From positions 1 to 38,051 of IMG/VR virus record IMGVR_UViG_3300037297_000093: DNA of 38,051 bases. One strand, 5' to 3'. Within the stretch, counting starts at the first letter, position 1. Each line of letters opens with the position of its first letter. This DNA comes from a virus. The translations under genes were made by a program, and so were the position numbers. The notes beneath the pieces were generated by a model. The model did not search any database. It was given only the letters and a program-made list of their open reading frames with translations, and was not told the origin of the DNA. Shown here one piece after another: positions 17,853 through 23,031 of the stretch.

Positions 17853-18379
17853 ATTTTAAAAACTTAATAAGACTTAGATCCCTGATAATGATTTTCACCA
17901 TCGGTTCTATTTATTTTTTGATAGAGGGATTTTGGCGCGGCTTTCAAAATTGGCCATCATTAATTGCAGAGGTTTCTCTTTGGATGCTTTTAATCGGTGG
18001 TGTTTCAGGTGTGATAAATGGAAGAATTAATAAATCTGATTTTATCCGGTCAAACTTTAACGCATTTTTCCAAAGCCTTTTATTTTGTTTAATTGTAACA
18101 TCAATTGAATTCTTAACCGGGAATATATTTTCTTTTTTCAATATAAAGATTTGGGGATACCTACATTTAAAATATGATTGGCTTGCTCAAATTTCTGGTG
18201 GTCACATTTCTTTTACTTTTATGTTTTTCTGGTTTTTGTTGGCTCCGTTCGGTTATTGGTTATATGATATTTTATCTTATAGATTTTTCGGAGTTGGAAA
18301 CACATATAAACTGTCAGAGCCATACAAGCAATTATTACAATTTTGGAGAAAACCAAATATTCAAGGATGGTTGACCTAA
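17849..18379 (+). CDS. Integral membrane protein, ABC-type-IV/CmpB-like; possible holin
   Basis: The 176-residue product has four predicted membrane helices at about 10-28, 38-56, 70-95 and 118-142. Motifs such as YFLIEGFWRGFQNWP, IVTSIEFLTGNIFSF and IWGYLHLKYD resemble the putative ABC-transporter type IV (CmpB-like) membrane family, small copies of which occur in phage lysis regions. It starts the lysis block just upstream of a peptidase-like gene, so a holin-type role is plausible. No periplasmic domain is present. Confidence 0.6.
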   Translation: MNFKNLIRLRSLIMIFTIGSIYFLIEGFWRGFQNWPSLIAEVSLWMLLIGGVSGVINGRINKSDFIRSNFNAFFQSLLFCLIVTSIEFLTGNIFSFFNIKIWGYLHLKYDWLAQISGGHISFTFMFFWFLLAPFGYWLYDILSYRFFGVGNTYKLSEPYKQLLQFWRKPNIQGWLT

Positions 18380-18723
18380 TGGCAGGATTAACACCAGAAG
18401 ATGAAAAAATTATTGATTTAAAACTTGAAAACTCTGAAAAAAGAATAGAAAGAAAAATGATAGATTTGCAAACACCTTATAATAAAAAAATAGATGAAAT
18501 ACATCAGGAGATTATAGGATATGGAGGAAGACCAGGACTATCAAAAAAAATGGAATGTTTGGAAGCTAAAGTTGAACATCATGAAATAGAAATAAATGAA
18601 ATAAAAGAGAACCAAAAAGGAAAAATAGAAACAAAAAAAGCTGTTTTAGGGATGATAGGAAGCGGCGGCTTTGTTGCTCTTTTGGCCTGGTTAAGTCAAT
18701 TTTTTGGAGGGAAAGCACCATGA
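18379..18723 (+). CDS. Coiled-coil protein with C-terminal membrane anchor, XhlA-like
   Basis: The preferred start is ATG 18379, one base into the previous stop (TAATG), preceded by AAGGA at 18363. It gives 114 residues. In-frame ATG 18367 and TTG 18343 would extend it but cut into the membrane gene. A charged coiled coil covers residues 10-85 and a single membrane helix lies near the end (KAVLGMIGSGGFVALLAWL). This is the layout of XhlA-type lysis-associated proteins, in which the coil faces the cytoplasm. Sequence similarity is not decisive. Confidence 0.6.
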   Translation: MAGLTPEDEKIIDLKLENSEKRIERKMIDLQTPYNKKIDEIHQEIIGYGGRPGLSKKMECLEAKVEHHEIEINEIKENQKGKIETKKAVLGMIGSGGFVALLAWLSQFFGGKAP

Positions 18724-19208
18724 AAGATAAATTAAAAATAATGTTTGATATTGTAAATAAAAAAGAATATCAACCTTTTGCACCAAATTCAAACGGAATA
18801 CCGTCAACGCATTGCAATGAAGCAGCAATTGAAATTATAGAAAAACTCGGTTTTGATTCGAGCCAATTTTTAAATTCTGGTGGAATAGGATGGACTAATG
18901 CAAATTCCATTTATATTAATGCAAGACTTGCTACATTAAGAAAATTTTTAAAATCTTTGACAATGGAGGAAGCTATAAAAGTTACAAATAACGGCGGGTG
19001 CGTTTTAGTTTGTGCTTTCAATATTAAAACAGGTTCTGGACATGTTGCCATAGTTGCCCCTCAAACACCTCCATATAAAAAAATGGAATGCCCAATTATT
19101 CAGGCTGGCGCAAAAAATGGAATATTTGATTTAAATGAAATATTTAATGTCCCAGAATTGACCCCATGTTTGTTTGTTGAATGCAAAAGGAAATCTAATG
19201 AAGAATAG
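18720..19208 (+). CDS. Putative endolysin, cysteine-peptidase/amidase-like
   Basis: The 162-residue product has an N-terminal THCNEAAIEII with Cys32, a central GSGHVAIV with His108, and a following strand pair ending in IQAGAKNG. A Cys in a helix followed by His in a GHVAIV strand is the pattern of CHAP / NlpC-P60-like cell-wall peptidases. The length fits a single catalytic domain with no binding module. It is surrounded by membrane and coiled-coil lysis genes, which supports peptidoglycan cleavage. There is no signal peptide, so release would depend on a holin. Confidence 0.65.
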   Translation: MKDKLKIMFDIVNKKEYQPFAPNSNGIPSTHCNEAAIEIIEKLGFDSSQFLNSGGIGWTNANSIYINARLATLRKFLKSLTMEEAIKVTNNGGCVLVCAFNIKTGSGHVAIVAPQTPPYKKMECPIIQAGAKNGIFDLNEIFNVPELTPCLFVECKRKSNEE

Positions 19209-19431
19209 GAAATTCAAAGCGTTTTTTATAATTGCTATGATGCTTTTTACCTTTGGGATTCTAACTATTTTCAAGACTCCTGAAGCCTGGCTTGGCATCT
19301 CCGGGGCTCTTATCGCTGGCCTTGTTGCCTTGGTCACTGCTTTTTTTGGCGGTAATGTCGCTCACGCTGCCCAAAAATCAAAATATTTCAGACCGGAATT
19401 AAAGGAAGGTGAGAAGGATGAAAAATTATGA
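19198..19431 (+). CDS. Small two-helix membrane protein, holin candidate
   Basis: The chosen start is ATG 19198, with AAAAGGA eight bases upstream, giving 77 residues. An upstream in-frame codon at 19174 has no better ribosome site. Two membrane helices are visible (FFIIAMMLFTFGILTIF and GISGALIAGLVALVTAFFGG), followed by a polar tail. Both termini probably face the same side. Small size, two helices and position after the endolysin are typical of class II or III holins. It overlaps the endolysin gene by 11 bases and the next two genes at its end. Confidence 0.62.
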   Translation: MKNRKFKAFFIIAMMLFTFGILTIFKTPEAWLGISGALIAGLVALVTAFFGGNVAHAAQKSKYFRPELKEGEKDEKL

Positions 19432-19828
19432 AAAGATTATTATTTTTGTTTTGCTTATTATTCTTTCCGCTGCTGGCTTCGTCATCGGATTTTGGGCCGG
19501 AGGTGGATTTGATAATTCAGGAATTGAAGATTATCAAGAGAGAGAACAAGCTTTCAATGACCGACTTGCAGAATTTGAAAAAATTGAATCTGGACTTAGA
19601 GAACAACTTGACAGCGAGAGAAGCCAACGAAAAAGCCTTGAAAGAATTGTTGAATCAACAGGGGAAGAAAATAGAAAATTACGAACTATTATTGATGAGT
19701 CTGGAAAATCAACGATTCAAATTGAAAACCGATTATCGGAAAACGATAAAAGACTTGAGAGCGTTATTGAAAAAATACAAAAGCTTGGAAACAATATCGA
19801 CAATTCAAACAGTGATAATAGTGATTGA
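19418..19828 (+). CDS. Inner-membrane coiled-coil protein, i-spanin (Rz)-like
   Basis: From ATG 19418 this gives 136 residues; a GTG at 19409 would add three. A GGAAGG/GAGAAGG stretch precedes it. One N-terminal membrane helix (IIIFVLLIILSAAGFVIGFW) is followed by a long hydrophilic coiled coil (about 40-120) and an Asn/Asp/Ser tail. This is the layout of an inner-membrane spanin subunit. A second long frame, shifted +1, covers almost the same DNA (19428-19874) and looks equally like a real protein. No proline-rich region is present. Confidence 0.62.
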   Translation: MKNYEKIIIFVLLIILSAAGFVIGFWAGGGFDNSGIEDYQEREQAFNDRLAEFEKIESGLREQLDSERSQRKSLERIVESTGEENRKLRTIIDESGKSTIQIENRLSENDKRLESVIEKIQKLGNNIDNSNSDNSD

Positions 19829-19874
19829 ATCACTTGTTATCGCCTGTTTTGCGATATTTGCTATCCCAAAATAA
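19428..19874 (+). CDS. Signal-peptide, coiled-coil, C-terminal-anchor protein overlapping the Rz-like gene
   Basis: The 148-residue product starts at an ATG overlapping the holin-like stop (ATGA). It opens with a textbook export signal (MKRLLFLFCLLFFPLLASSS), continues as a periplasmic coiled coil (about 30-115), and ends with a membrane helix (TVIIVIESLVIACFAIFAI). It shares about 400 bases with the Rz-like gene in another frame. An Rz1-type outer-membrane spanin would need a lipobox Cys. Cys9 is not in a lipobox, so this is not a standard o-spanin. It may instead span the periplasm on its own. The antisense zinc-ribbon gene overlaps its last 45 bases. Confidence 0.65.
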   Translation: MKRLLFLFCLLFFPLLASSSDFGPEVDLIIQELKIIKRENKLSMTDLQNLKKLNLDLENNLTAREANEKALKELLNQQGKKIENYELLLMSLENQRFKLKTDYRKTIKDLRALLKKYKSLETISTIQTVIIVIESLVIACFAIFAIPK

Positions 19875-20039
19875 ACTATTTCTATCAACACCTGATATTT
19901 TATATTGCTTACCGCAATTATAGCAAGTTTCGATATCATAGGTGTTATTACAATATTCATTTCTATCATTGCCACAAAAAGGGCATTTTATTTCAAAATT
20001 GCTAATATATGTAATAACTTCTTTTATTTTTTCATTCAT
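19830..20039 (-). CDS. Small zinc-ribbon protein, leftward
   Basis: This 69-residue leftward frame has two CxxC pairs (CPFCGNDRNEYC and CYNCGKQY) spaced as in a zinc ribbon, an arrangement unlikely by chance. The ATG is at 20037-20039. The ribosome binding site is weak (AAGAAA). It runs against the lysis genes and overlaps the end of the last by 45 bases. Zinc ribbons of this size often bind nucleic acid or partner proteins; the exact role is unknown. A leftward hairpin at 20058-20082 separates it from the left control arm, so it may need read-through or its own promoter. Confidence 0.6.
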   Translation of the reverse strand: MNEKIKEVITYISNFEIKCPFCGNDRNEYCNNTYDIETCYNCGKQYKISGVDRNSLFWDSKYRKTGDNK

Positions 20040-20057
20040 AATATTTTTTTCTTAGTC

Positions 20058-20082
20058 AAAAATAGGCCGAGTTTCCCCGGCC
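20058..20082 (-). terminator. Leftward intrinsic terminator-like hairpin
   Basis: Read leftward, GGCCG (20082-20078) pairs with CGGCC (20069-20065), with one more G-C pair beyond a mismatch. It is followed by TATTTTTG, a U-tract. It would stop transcripts coming from the left control arm before the zinc-ribbon gene. Confidence 0.55.
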
Positions 20083-20135
20083 CAAAGCCAAAAACGATGT
20101 AAAAGCTTCACTCTCCTTTCAAATAGATTATTTTG

Positions 20136-20156
20136 AACCATCAACGATGGTTTTTT
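20136..20156 (+). terminator. Intrinsic terminator of the structural/lysis operon
   Basis: AACCATC (20136-20142) pairs perfectly with GATGGTT (20146-20152) across a three-base loop and runs into TTTTTT. It lies about 260 bases after the last rightward lysis gene and faces the leftward control arm, so it probably ends the late transcript. Confidence 0.85.
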
Positions 20157-20164
20157 AATATTTA

Positions 20165-20188
20165 AAGCCGGATTGCTCCGGCCTTTTT
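20165..20188. terminator. Second terminator hairpin, probably two-way
   Basis: GCCGG (20167-20171) pairs with CCGGC (20178-20182) around loop ATTGCT and runs into CTTTTT for rightward transcription. In the leftward direction the same hairpin ends in CTTTAAAT just after the 54-residue gene. Its leftward sequence, 17 bases long, is identical to a hairpin after the gene of the right arm (21169-21185). Confidence 0.75.
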
Positions 20189-20190
20189 GA

Positions 20191-20355
20191 CTACATATAC
20201 TTTTCTTTAAATTCGCTTAATGTCAACTTGGTTGTTTCTGAATAATATGTATCAAAAATGTAAACATATTTGTAGCCAACTTTTGATACATGATCATGTG
20301 CTGTTACCATTCTGTCATTTAATCCGTTTACATAACTAATAATTTGTTTTCTCAT
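20191..20355 (-). CDS. 54-residue protein of the left control arm, unknown function
   Basis: This leftward frame starts at ATG 20355-20353 with a strong GCGGGGGA site and ends at TAG 20191. The product begins MRKQIISYVNGLND, has a central aromatic stretch (GYKYVYIFDTYY) and ends with an amphipathic helix (LTLSEFKEKYM). No family is recognised. It is the first gene of a leader copied, inverted, in front of the 96-residue gene at 20868. The two proteins share only a loose pattern (an MxK start and K-V ... DTYY/DTFF), too weak to call homologous. It is followed directly by the shared hairpin. Confidence 0.6.
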   Translation of the reverse strand: MRKQIISYVNGLNDRMVTAHDHVSKVGYKYVYIFDTYYSETTKLTLSEFKEKYM

Positions 20356-20365
20356 TTTTCAATCC

Positions 20366-20461
20366 CCCGCGCTTACAGGCCGCCGCCGATTTGTTAAGGT
20401 CTTAATTGACCTTATCTATTATTAAGTGTAGCACAAGTGATATAGTATGTCAATAGCAAAT
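20366..20461 (-). repeat. Inverted repeat, left promoter-leader arm
   Basis: The reverse complement of this stretch nearly matches 20765-20860. The first 45 bases, including promoter elements, are the same; the following leader differs at scattered bases and by one indel; then a 13-base GC-rich block (ATCGGCGGCGGCC) is again identical. The arms face away from each other, around the helix-turn-helix gene. Confidence 0.9.
20425..20453 (-). promoter_or_regulatory. Leftward promoter PL of the control region
   Basis: Read leftward: TTGACA (20453-20448), a 17-base spacer, then TACACT (20430-20425) with an extended -10 TGC just before it. The consensus -35 and exact spacing make this a strong sigma70-type candidate. 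Transcription would start near 20418 and enter the 54-residue gene through a leader with a TAAGGTC/GACCTTA hairpin. Confidence 0.8.
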
Positions 20462-20510
20462 ATGAAAAAAAATCGATTATTTTCATCTTTTTTTTTGATT
20501 AAAATAGGGC

Positions 20511-20540
20511 TTTACTTTTATATATCTTTTGTGCTATAAT
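20511..20540 (+). promoter_or_regulatory. Promoter of the helix-turn-helix gene
   Basis: A perfect TATAAT (20535-20540) with extended -10 TGC is preceded, 18 bases upstream, by TTTACT (20511-20516). The expected start of transcription is about 20547, the A of the ATG, so the message would have no 5' leader. The TTGTGCTA just before and into the -10 is shared with both flanking arm promoters. Confidence 0.7.
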
Positions 20541-20546
20541 CTCAAT

Positions 20547-20753
20547 ATGAATAATAGAAAATATACAATAAAAGATGCCATGAAGGAAACAGGGCTTTCG
20601 CGGCAGAGAATTAACCAGGCTATTACCCTGTATGGAATCGGAGAAAAAAACCGATTTTATCGCTGGATGCTGAATAAGAAAGAAATTGCCTATATAATAG
20701 AAAGAAAGGGTCAATTTGGCCGAAATTCCTTAAAAAAAAGTAAAAAAAAGTGA
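20547..20753 (+). CDS. Small helix-turn-helix DNA-binding protein, candidate switch regulator
   Basis: The start is ATG 20547. No Shine-Dalgarno sequence precedes it, and an upstream in-frame start at 20529 would lie inside the -10 element. The 68-residue product opens with YTIKDAMKETGLSRQRINQAI (residues 6-26), a clear helix-turn-helix like those of MerR/excisionase-type proteins, then a second basic region and a Lys-rich end (SLKKSKKK). It sits between the two divergent arm promoters, the expected place for a regulator acting on both. A small repressor, activator or excisionase are all possible; no recombinase gene was seen to support the last. Confidence 0.75.
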   Translation: MNNRKYTIKDAMKETGLSRQRINQAITLYGIGEKNRFYRWMLNKKEIAYIIERKGQFGRNSLKKSKKK

Positions 20754-20764
20754 ATTATTTTTGA

Positions 20765-20860
20765 ATTTGCTATTGACATACTATATCACTTGTGCTACAC
20801 TTAATAATAGTTAAGGTTAATTAAGCCTTACCAAATCGGCGGCGGCCAATAAACGCAGGA
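20765..20860 (+). repeat. Inverted repeat, right promoter-leader arm
   Basis: This is the partner of 20366-20461. It holds a promoter, a leader hairpin (TAAGGTT at 20812-20818 with AGCCTTA at 20824-20830, loop AATTA) and the GC-rich block at 20835-20847. The left arm has the same stem with changed but still paired bases (TAAGGTC with GACCTTA). Confidence 0.9.
20773..20801 (+). promoter_or_regulatory. Rightward promoter PR of the control region
   Basis: TTGACA (20773-20778), 17-base spacer, TACACT (20796-20801) with extended -10 TGC. It is the mirror copy of the leftward promoter, with the same spacer sequence. It should drive the 96-residue gene and probably the early genes beyond. Confidence 0.82.
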
Positions 20861-20867
20861 GACTGAG

Positions 20868-21158
20868 ATGACAAAGAGAGAAGTTGTAAAACAGGTAAGA
20901 GATATTATAGTTGGTAATTCCATTGACAATATCTGCAAAGTATACAAGAGTGGAAAGTCTTGGAAAATAGACACTTTTTTCGGACTCGATCCTGAATGGA
21001 AAAAAATGTATCAGGATGAAGCATTTGTATTAAGTTTCAGCCATTGTTGTAATGAAATGACATTAAAAGAGACAGAACAGCTTTTCGATAAAAAACTTGA
21101 TATTGCATTACATGGTATAACTCTACCAAAAGAACTTGAAGCTTTATTGCATTATTAA
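20868..21158 (+). CDS. 96-residue protein of the right control arm, unknown function
   Basis: The ATG follows a GCAGGAGA ribosome site at the end of the duplicated leader. The product is charged and probably helical (MTKREVVKQVRDIIVGN, FDKKLDIALHGITLPKELEA) with an aromatic centre (WKIDTFFGLDPEWKKMY) and a Cys pair (SHCCNEM). No family is recognised. As the first rightward gene after a regulated promoter it is probably made early in infection. The hairpin GGCCGGAGCAATCCGGC follows its stop. Confidence 0.65.
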   Translation: MTKREVVKQVRDIIVGNSIDNICKVYKSGKSWKIDTFFGLDPEWKKMYQDEAFVLSFSHCCNEMTLKETEQLFDKKLDIALHGITLPKELEALLHY

Positions 21159-21168
21159 TAAGAAATAT

Positions 21169-21185
21169 GGCCGGAGCAATCCGGC
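21169..21185 (+). other. Hairpin copy shared with the left arm
   Basis: GCCGG (21170-21174) pairs with CCGGC (21181-21185) around loop AGCAAT. The 17 bases are identical to the leftward reading of 20167-20183. No U-tract follows (TAATAAAAGG), so here it may mark a processing site or 3' end protection rather than termination. Confidence 0.6.
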
Positions 21186-21202
21186 TAATAAAAGGACAAA
21201 AA

Positions 21203-21289
21203 GTGATTATTTTAATAGGATTTTTAATTTTATTAATTTGTTTAATAAAATCAGGTAGGGATGACCCGAAAAAGCCTGATGATAAATAA
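21203..21289 (+). CDS. Membrane microprotein, 28 residues
   Basis: From GTG 21203 with AAAGGA ten bases upstream, the frame encodes one membrane helix (IILIGFLILLICLI) followed by a short charged tail (KSGRDDPKKPDDK). The sharp change from hydrophobic to polar and the good ribosome site support a real gene; the small size keeps confidence moderate. Function unknown. Confidence 0.45.
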   Translation: MIILIGFLILLICLIKSGRDDPKKPDDK

Positions 21290-21316
21290 TCCGAAAAGGA
21301 TAGAAAGGATGAAATA

Positions 21317-21673
21317 TTGAGTGAATACAAAGAGGTTAATCTTAACACGATTAATTCAGGTGCAGCGATTGACTTATTTAACGAAGAATTTGGAAAAGTC
21401 ATTGACAACATCATGGACGAAAACACAAAGGCCGATACTGTAAGAGAAATTCAAATCTCTGTCAAAATAAAACCCAATAAAGACAGGTCGGCAGCTTCAA
21501 CACAAATTCAAGTTAAAAGCAAAATGGCTCCTTTAAAGCCGCATGAGCATTTTTTTCACTTTGCTAATGACGGTCACAAAATAAAGGCGCTCACTCACGA
21601 CCCAGGTGTTCAGGATATACCAGGGCTCTTGGATGGTGATCCGAAAATCAAAAATATAAAGGAGGGTATTTGA
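21317..21673 (+). CDS. Conserved phage protein, replication-terminator-like in some annotations
   Basis: The start is TTG 21317 with GAAAGGATG upstream. The 118-residue product begins YKEVNLNTINSGAAIDLFNE and continues with beta strands (REIQISVKIKPNKDRSAAST, QIQVKSKMAPLKP). I recall this pattern from small phage proteins sometimes labelled replication terminator protein, usually followed by the family of the next gene, as here. The label is a memory-based match and the biochemical role is not established from sequence. Confidence 0.5.
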   Translation: MSEYKEVNLNTINSGAAIDLFNEEFGKVIDNIMDENTKADTVREIQISVKIKPNKDRSAASTQIQVKSKMAPLKPHEHFFHFANDGHKIKALTHDPGVQDIPGLLDGDPKIKNIKEGI

Positions 21674-22401
21674 TGGACAATACTTTTGTTGAAGCTGTTG
21701 AAAAATTGGTTTTAAAGTCAACAGAGGTTCAAGAAATTAATGGAGAATTTTATTCTCCTGTACAACTTCACAGAATAAAGGAACATTTTAAACCAGAGTC
21801 ATTAAAAGTGAACACTCTTTCAGGGTTTCTTGATTATATTCATGGTAATCTTGATAAATTAGATTTTGAAAAAGAAGTTGTAATTCACATTGTTAGTTAC
21901 AATAAAGTAATGCTTTTATCAAATCTTGATGATGAGTTATCTAGAGAATGTTATATTCAGGCAATGCCTTTGAATGAAAGCAAAAACTTTGAAAATTGGC
22001 AAAATCAGGAGCAGTTTATTATCAATTTAAACTCTCAATTTGTTGATACTCCTGATAAAAAAGAATTGCTTCAATTTGTTAGTAAAATTGTAGTTAATGA
22101 TGAAAATAGCGTTTCAGATGATGGAATATCGCAAAAAGCAAGCTTGAAAAAGGGATTGTCAGGTTCTTTGACAGAAAAAAAAGAATCTAAATCAATTGTC
22201 AAGTTGGCGCCTTACCGTACTTTTACGGAAATTGAGCAGCCTATTTCAGAATTTCTATTCAGAATGAAAATGGATTCTGATAAAATGCCAGGTCTTGCTT
22301 TGTTTGAGTCAGATGGTAATTCCTGGAAGCTTGATGCAATGGAAAAAATAAGACAATGGATTCTTGATAATATCAAGGTTCAGACTCTTATCATTTGTTA
22401 A
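21673..22401 (+). CDS. Conserved phage early protein, unknown function
   Basis: ATG 21673 has GGAGGG seven bases upstream and overlaps the previous stop; a TTG three bases earlier is possible. The 242-residue product contains VNTLSGFLDYIHGN, EVVIHIVSYNKVMLLSNLDD, LNSQFVDTPDKKELLQFVSK and the well-kept VKLAPYRTFTEIEQPISEFL. This order of motifs is familiar from a widespread phage protein found next to the preceding gene's family. No catalytic residues are evident. It ends just before the gene-free RNA region. Confidence 0.6.
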   Translation: MDNTFVEAVEKLVLKSTEVQEINGEFYSPVQLHRIKEHFKPESLKVNTLSGFLDYIHGNLDKLDFEKEVVIHIVSYNKVMLLSNLDDELSRECYIQAMPLNESKNFENWQNQEQFIINLNSQFVDTPDKKELLQFVSKIVVNDENSVSDDGISQKASLKKGLSGSLTEKKESKSIVKLAPYRTFTEIEQPISEFLFRMKMDSDKMPGLALFESDGNSWKLDAMEKIRQWILDNIKVQTLIIC

Positions 22402-22413
22402 TATATGTATGTG

Positions 22414-22474
22414 TTTGACCGTGAAAATGTGGCTTGCACTAAGGTGTAGTTGGTTCGAATCCAGCCGGTCAAAG
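22414..22474 (+). ncRNA. tRNA-like element 1 (short, no D-arm)
   Basis: TTGACCG (22415-22421) pairs with CGGTCAA (22466-22472) as an acceptor-like stem. A canonical T-arm (GTTGG, loop TTCGAAT, CCAGC at 22449-22465) stacks directly against it. Before that, TGCAC (22435-22439) pairs with GTGTA (22444-22448) around a 4-base loop TAAG. Thirteen unpaired bases stand where a D-arm should be. At 60 bases without a seven-base anticodon loop it cannot be a normal tRNA. Confidence 0.6.
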
Positions 22475-22488
22475 AAAAATCCAACCGT

Positions 22489-22560
22489 AACTGGTCGGCG
22501 GCAATGGTGTTGTGAGTAGGTTCCCCGCCTACATAGGGGGTCACAATTTAGAAACCAGTT
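22489..22560 (+). ncRNA. Structured element with possible H-type pseudoknot
   Basis: AACTGGT (22489-22495) pairs with ACCAGTT (22554-22560). Inside, TTGTGA (22510-22515) pairs with TCACAA (22541-22546), enclosing hairpin GTAGG/CCTAC (22516-22520 and 22528-22532). The hairpin loop holds CCCC (22523-22526), which can pair with GGGG at 22536-22539, forming a pseudoknot. No reading frame is supported here. Confidence 0.5.
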
Positions 22561-22593
22561 TTGAGAGCTCGCCATGATTCATCGCCTGGCATA

Positions 22594-22662
22594 GCTTGGG
22601 TCGTTTAATGGCTAAGACAATAGGGCGCCCTATAAATTCAGGTTCGATTCCTGACCCAGGCA
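22594..22662 (+). tRNA. tRNA-like element 2 with a four-base anticodon loop (not a normal tRNA)
   Basis: GCTTGGG/CCCAGGC forms a seven-pair acceptor stem (22594-22600 and 22655-22661). A D-arm (GTTT/AGAC), a T-arm (TCAGG, TTCGATT, CCTGA at 22638-22654) and the usual connecting bases are in place. The anticodon arm is ATAGG, loop GCGC, CCTAT (22620-22633). The loop has four bases instead of seven, so there is no anticodon and no U33. An upstream GCCTGG (22584-22589) could compete for the acceptor strand. No CCA is encoded. Confidence 0.6.
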
Positions 22663-22672
22663 GCTACCCGTA

Positions 22673-22790
22673 GTAGGTGAAAAAGAGATAAAACCTACAT
22701 GATCGAAGGGGCTTCAATAGTTTTGAGCTTGTTTCTTTTGGAAAAAAAACAAGTAAAGGCCTGTTCTTTACCTGATCAGTAAATTTGAAT
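22673..22790 (+). ncRNA. Run of hairpins in the RNA-rich region
   Basis: Successive perfect short stems are GTAGGT/ACCTAC (22673-22678 and 22693-22698), GAAG/CTTC around 22705-22715, CTTGTTT/AAACAAG (22728-22752) and GTAAAG/CTTTAC (22753-22771). They lie between tRNA-like elements, with no reading frame, and suggest a structured transcript cut into units. Confidence 0.4.
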
Positions 22791-22800
22791 TGGCCAGCTT

Positions 22801-22879
22801 GCCAGTGAGGCCGCAAGGGTAAGGCGGCGCCGTAAGCATCCTGACTAGCTGGATCTCCGGGTCAACGCCGGACACTGGC
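22801..22879 (+). ncRNA. tRNA-like element 4 with aberrant middle arms
   Basis: GCCAGTG (22801-22807) pairs perfectly with CACTGGC (22873-22879). A short D-like arm (GCC/GGC with an AAGGGTAA loop) and a T-arm (TCCGG, GTCAACG, CCGGA at 22856-22872) are present. Between them lie GGCGCCGTAAGC and a 17-base hairpin ATCC...GGAT whose loop centre is CTA. If that hairpin is the anticodon arm, U33 is missing. If it is a class II variable arm, the anticodon arm is too short. Confidence 0.5.
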
Positions 22880-22886
22880 TATTAAA

Positions 22887-22963
22887 ACGGTCGTTGACCG
22901 TTGCGGAATAATCCGCGATCTTAAATAAAATTGATATAGGTTAGGCTTTGCCAGTATCAATTT
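22887..22963 (+). ncRNA. Hairpin trio following tRNA-like element 4
   Basis: ACGGTC/GACCGT with a three-base loop (22887-22901), GCGGA/TCCGC with loop ATAA (22903-22916), and a nine-pair stem AAATTGATA/TATCAATTT (22928-22936 and 22955-22963) enclosing GGC/GCC. The stems are perfect and closely packed. No open frame with a ribosome site covers them. Confidence 0.45.
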
Positions 22964-23031
22964 GTGTGTTAGTAATGAGAATTTTAAACTGATTGAATTC
23001 GATTTAACAAAAGCCAAGTATTTATTCAAAA

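Noticed and set aside
19905-20102. Rightward 65-residue frame opposite the zinc-ribbon gene
   Set aside because: The leftward frame has paired CxxC motifs; this one is its hydrophobic mirror without a ribosome site.
20191-21158. Homology between the small proteins of the two control arms
   Set aside because: Only a handful of matching positions (MxK, K-V, DTYY/DTFF) over different lengths; not enough to claim common descent.
22309-22575. 88-residue leftward frame over tRNA-like element 1
   Set aside because: Antisense to a gene end and to folded RNA, no ribosome site, no recognisable features.
22594-22662. Normal functional tRNA gene
   Set aside because: The anticodon loop has only four bases and no U33, so no amino acid can be assigned.
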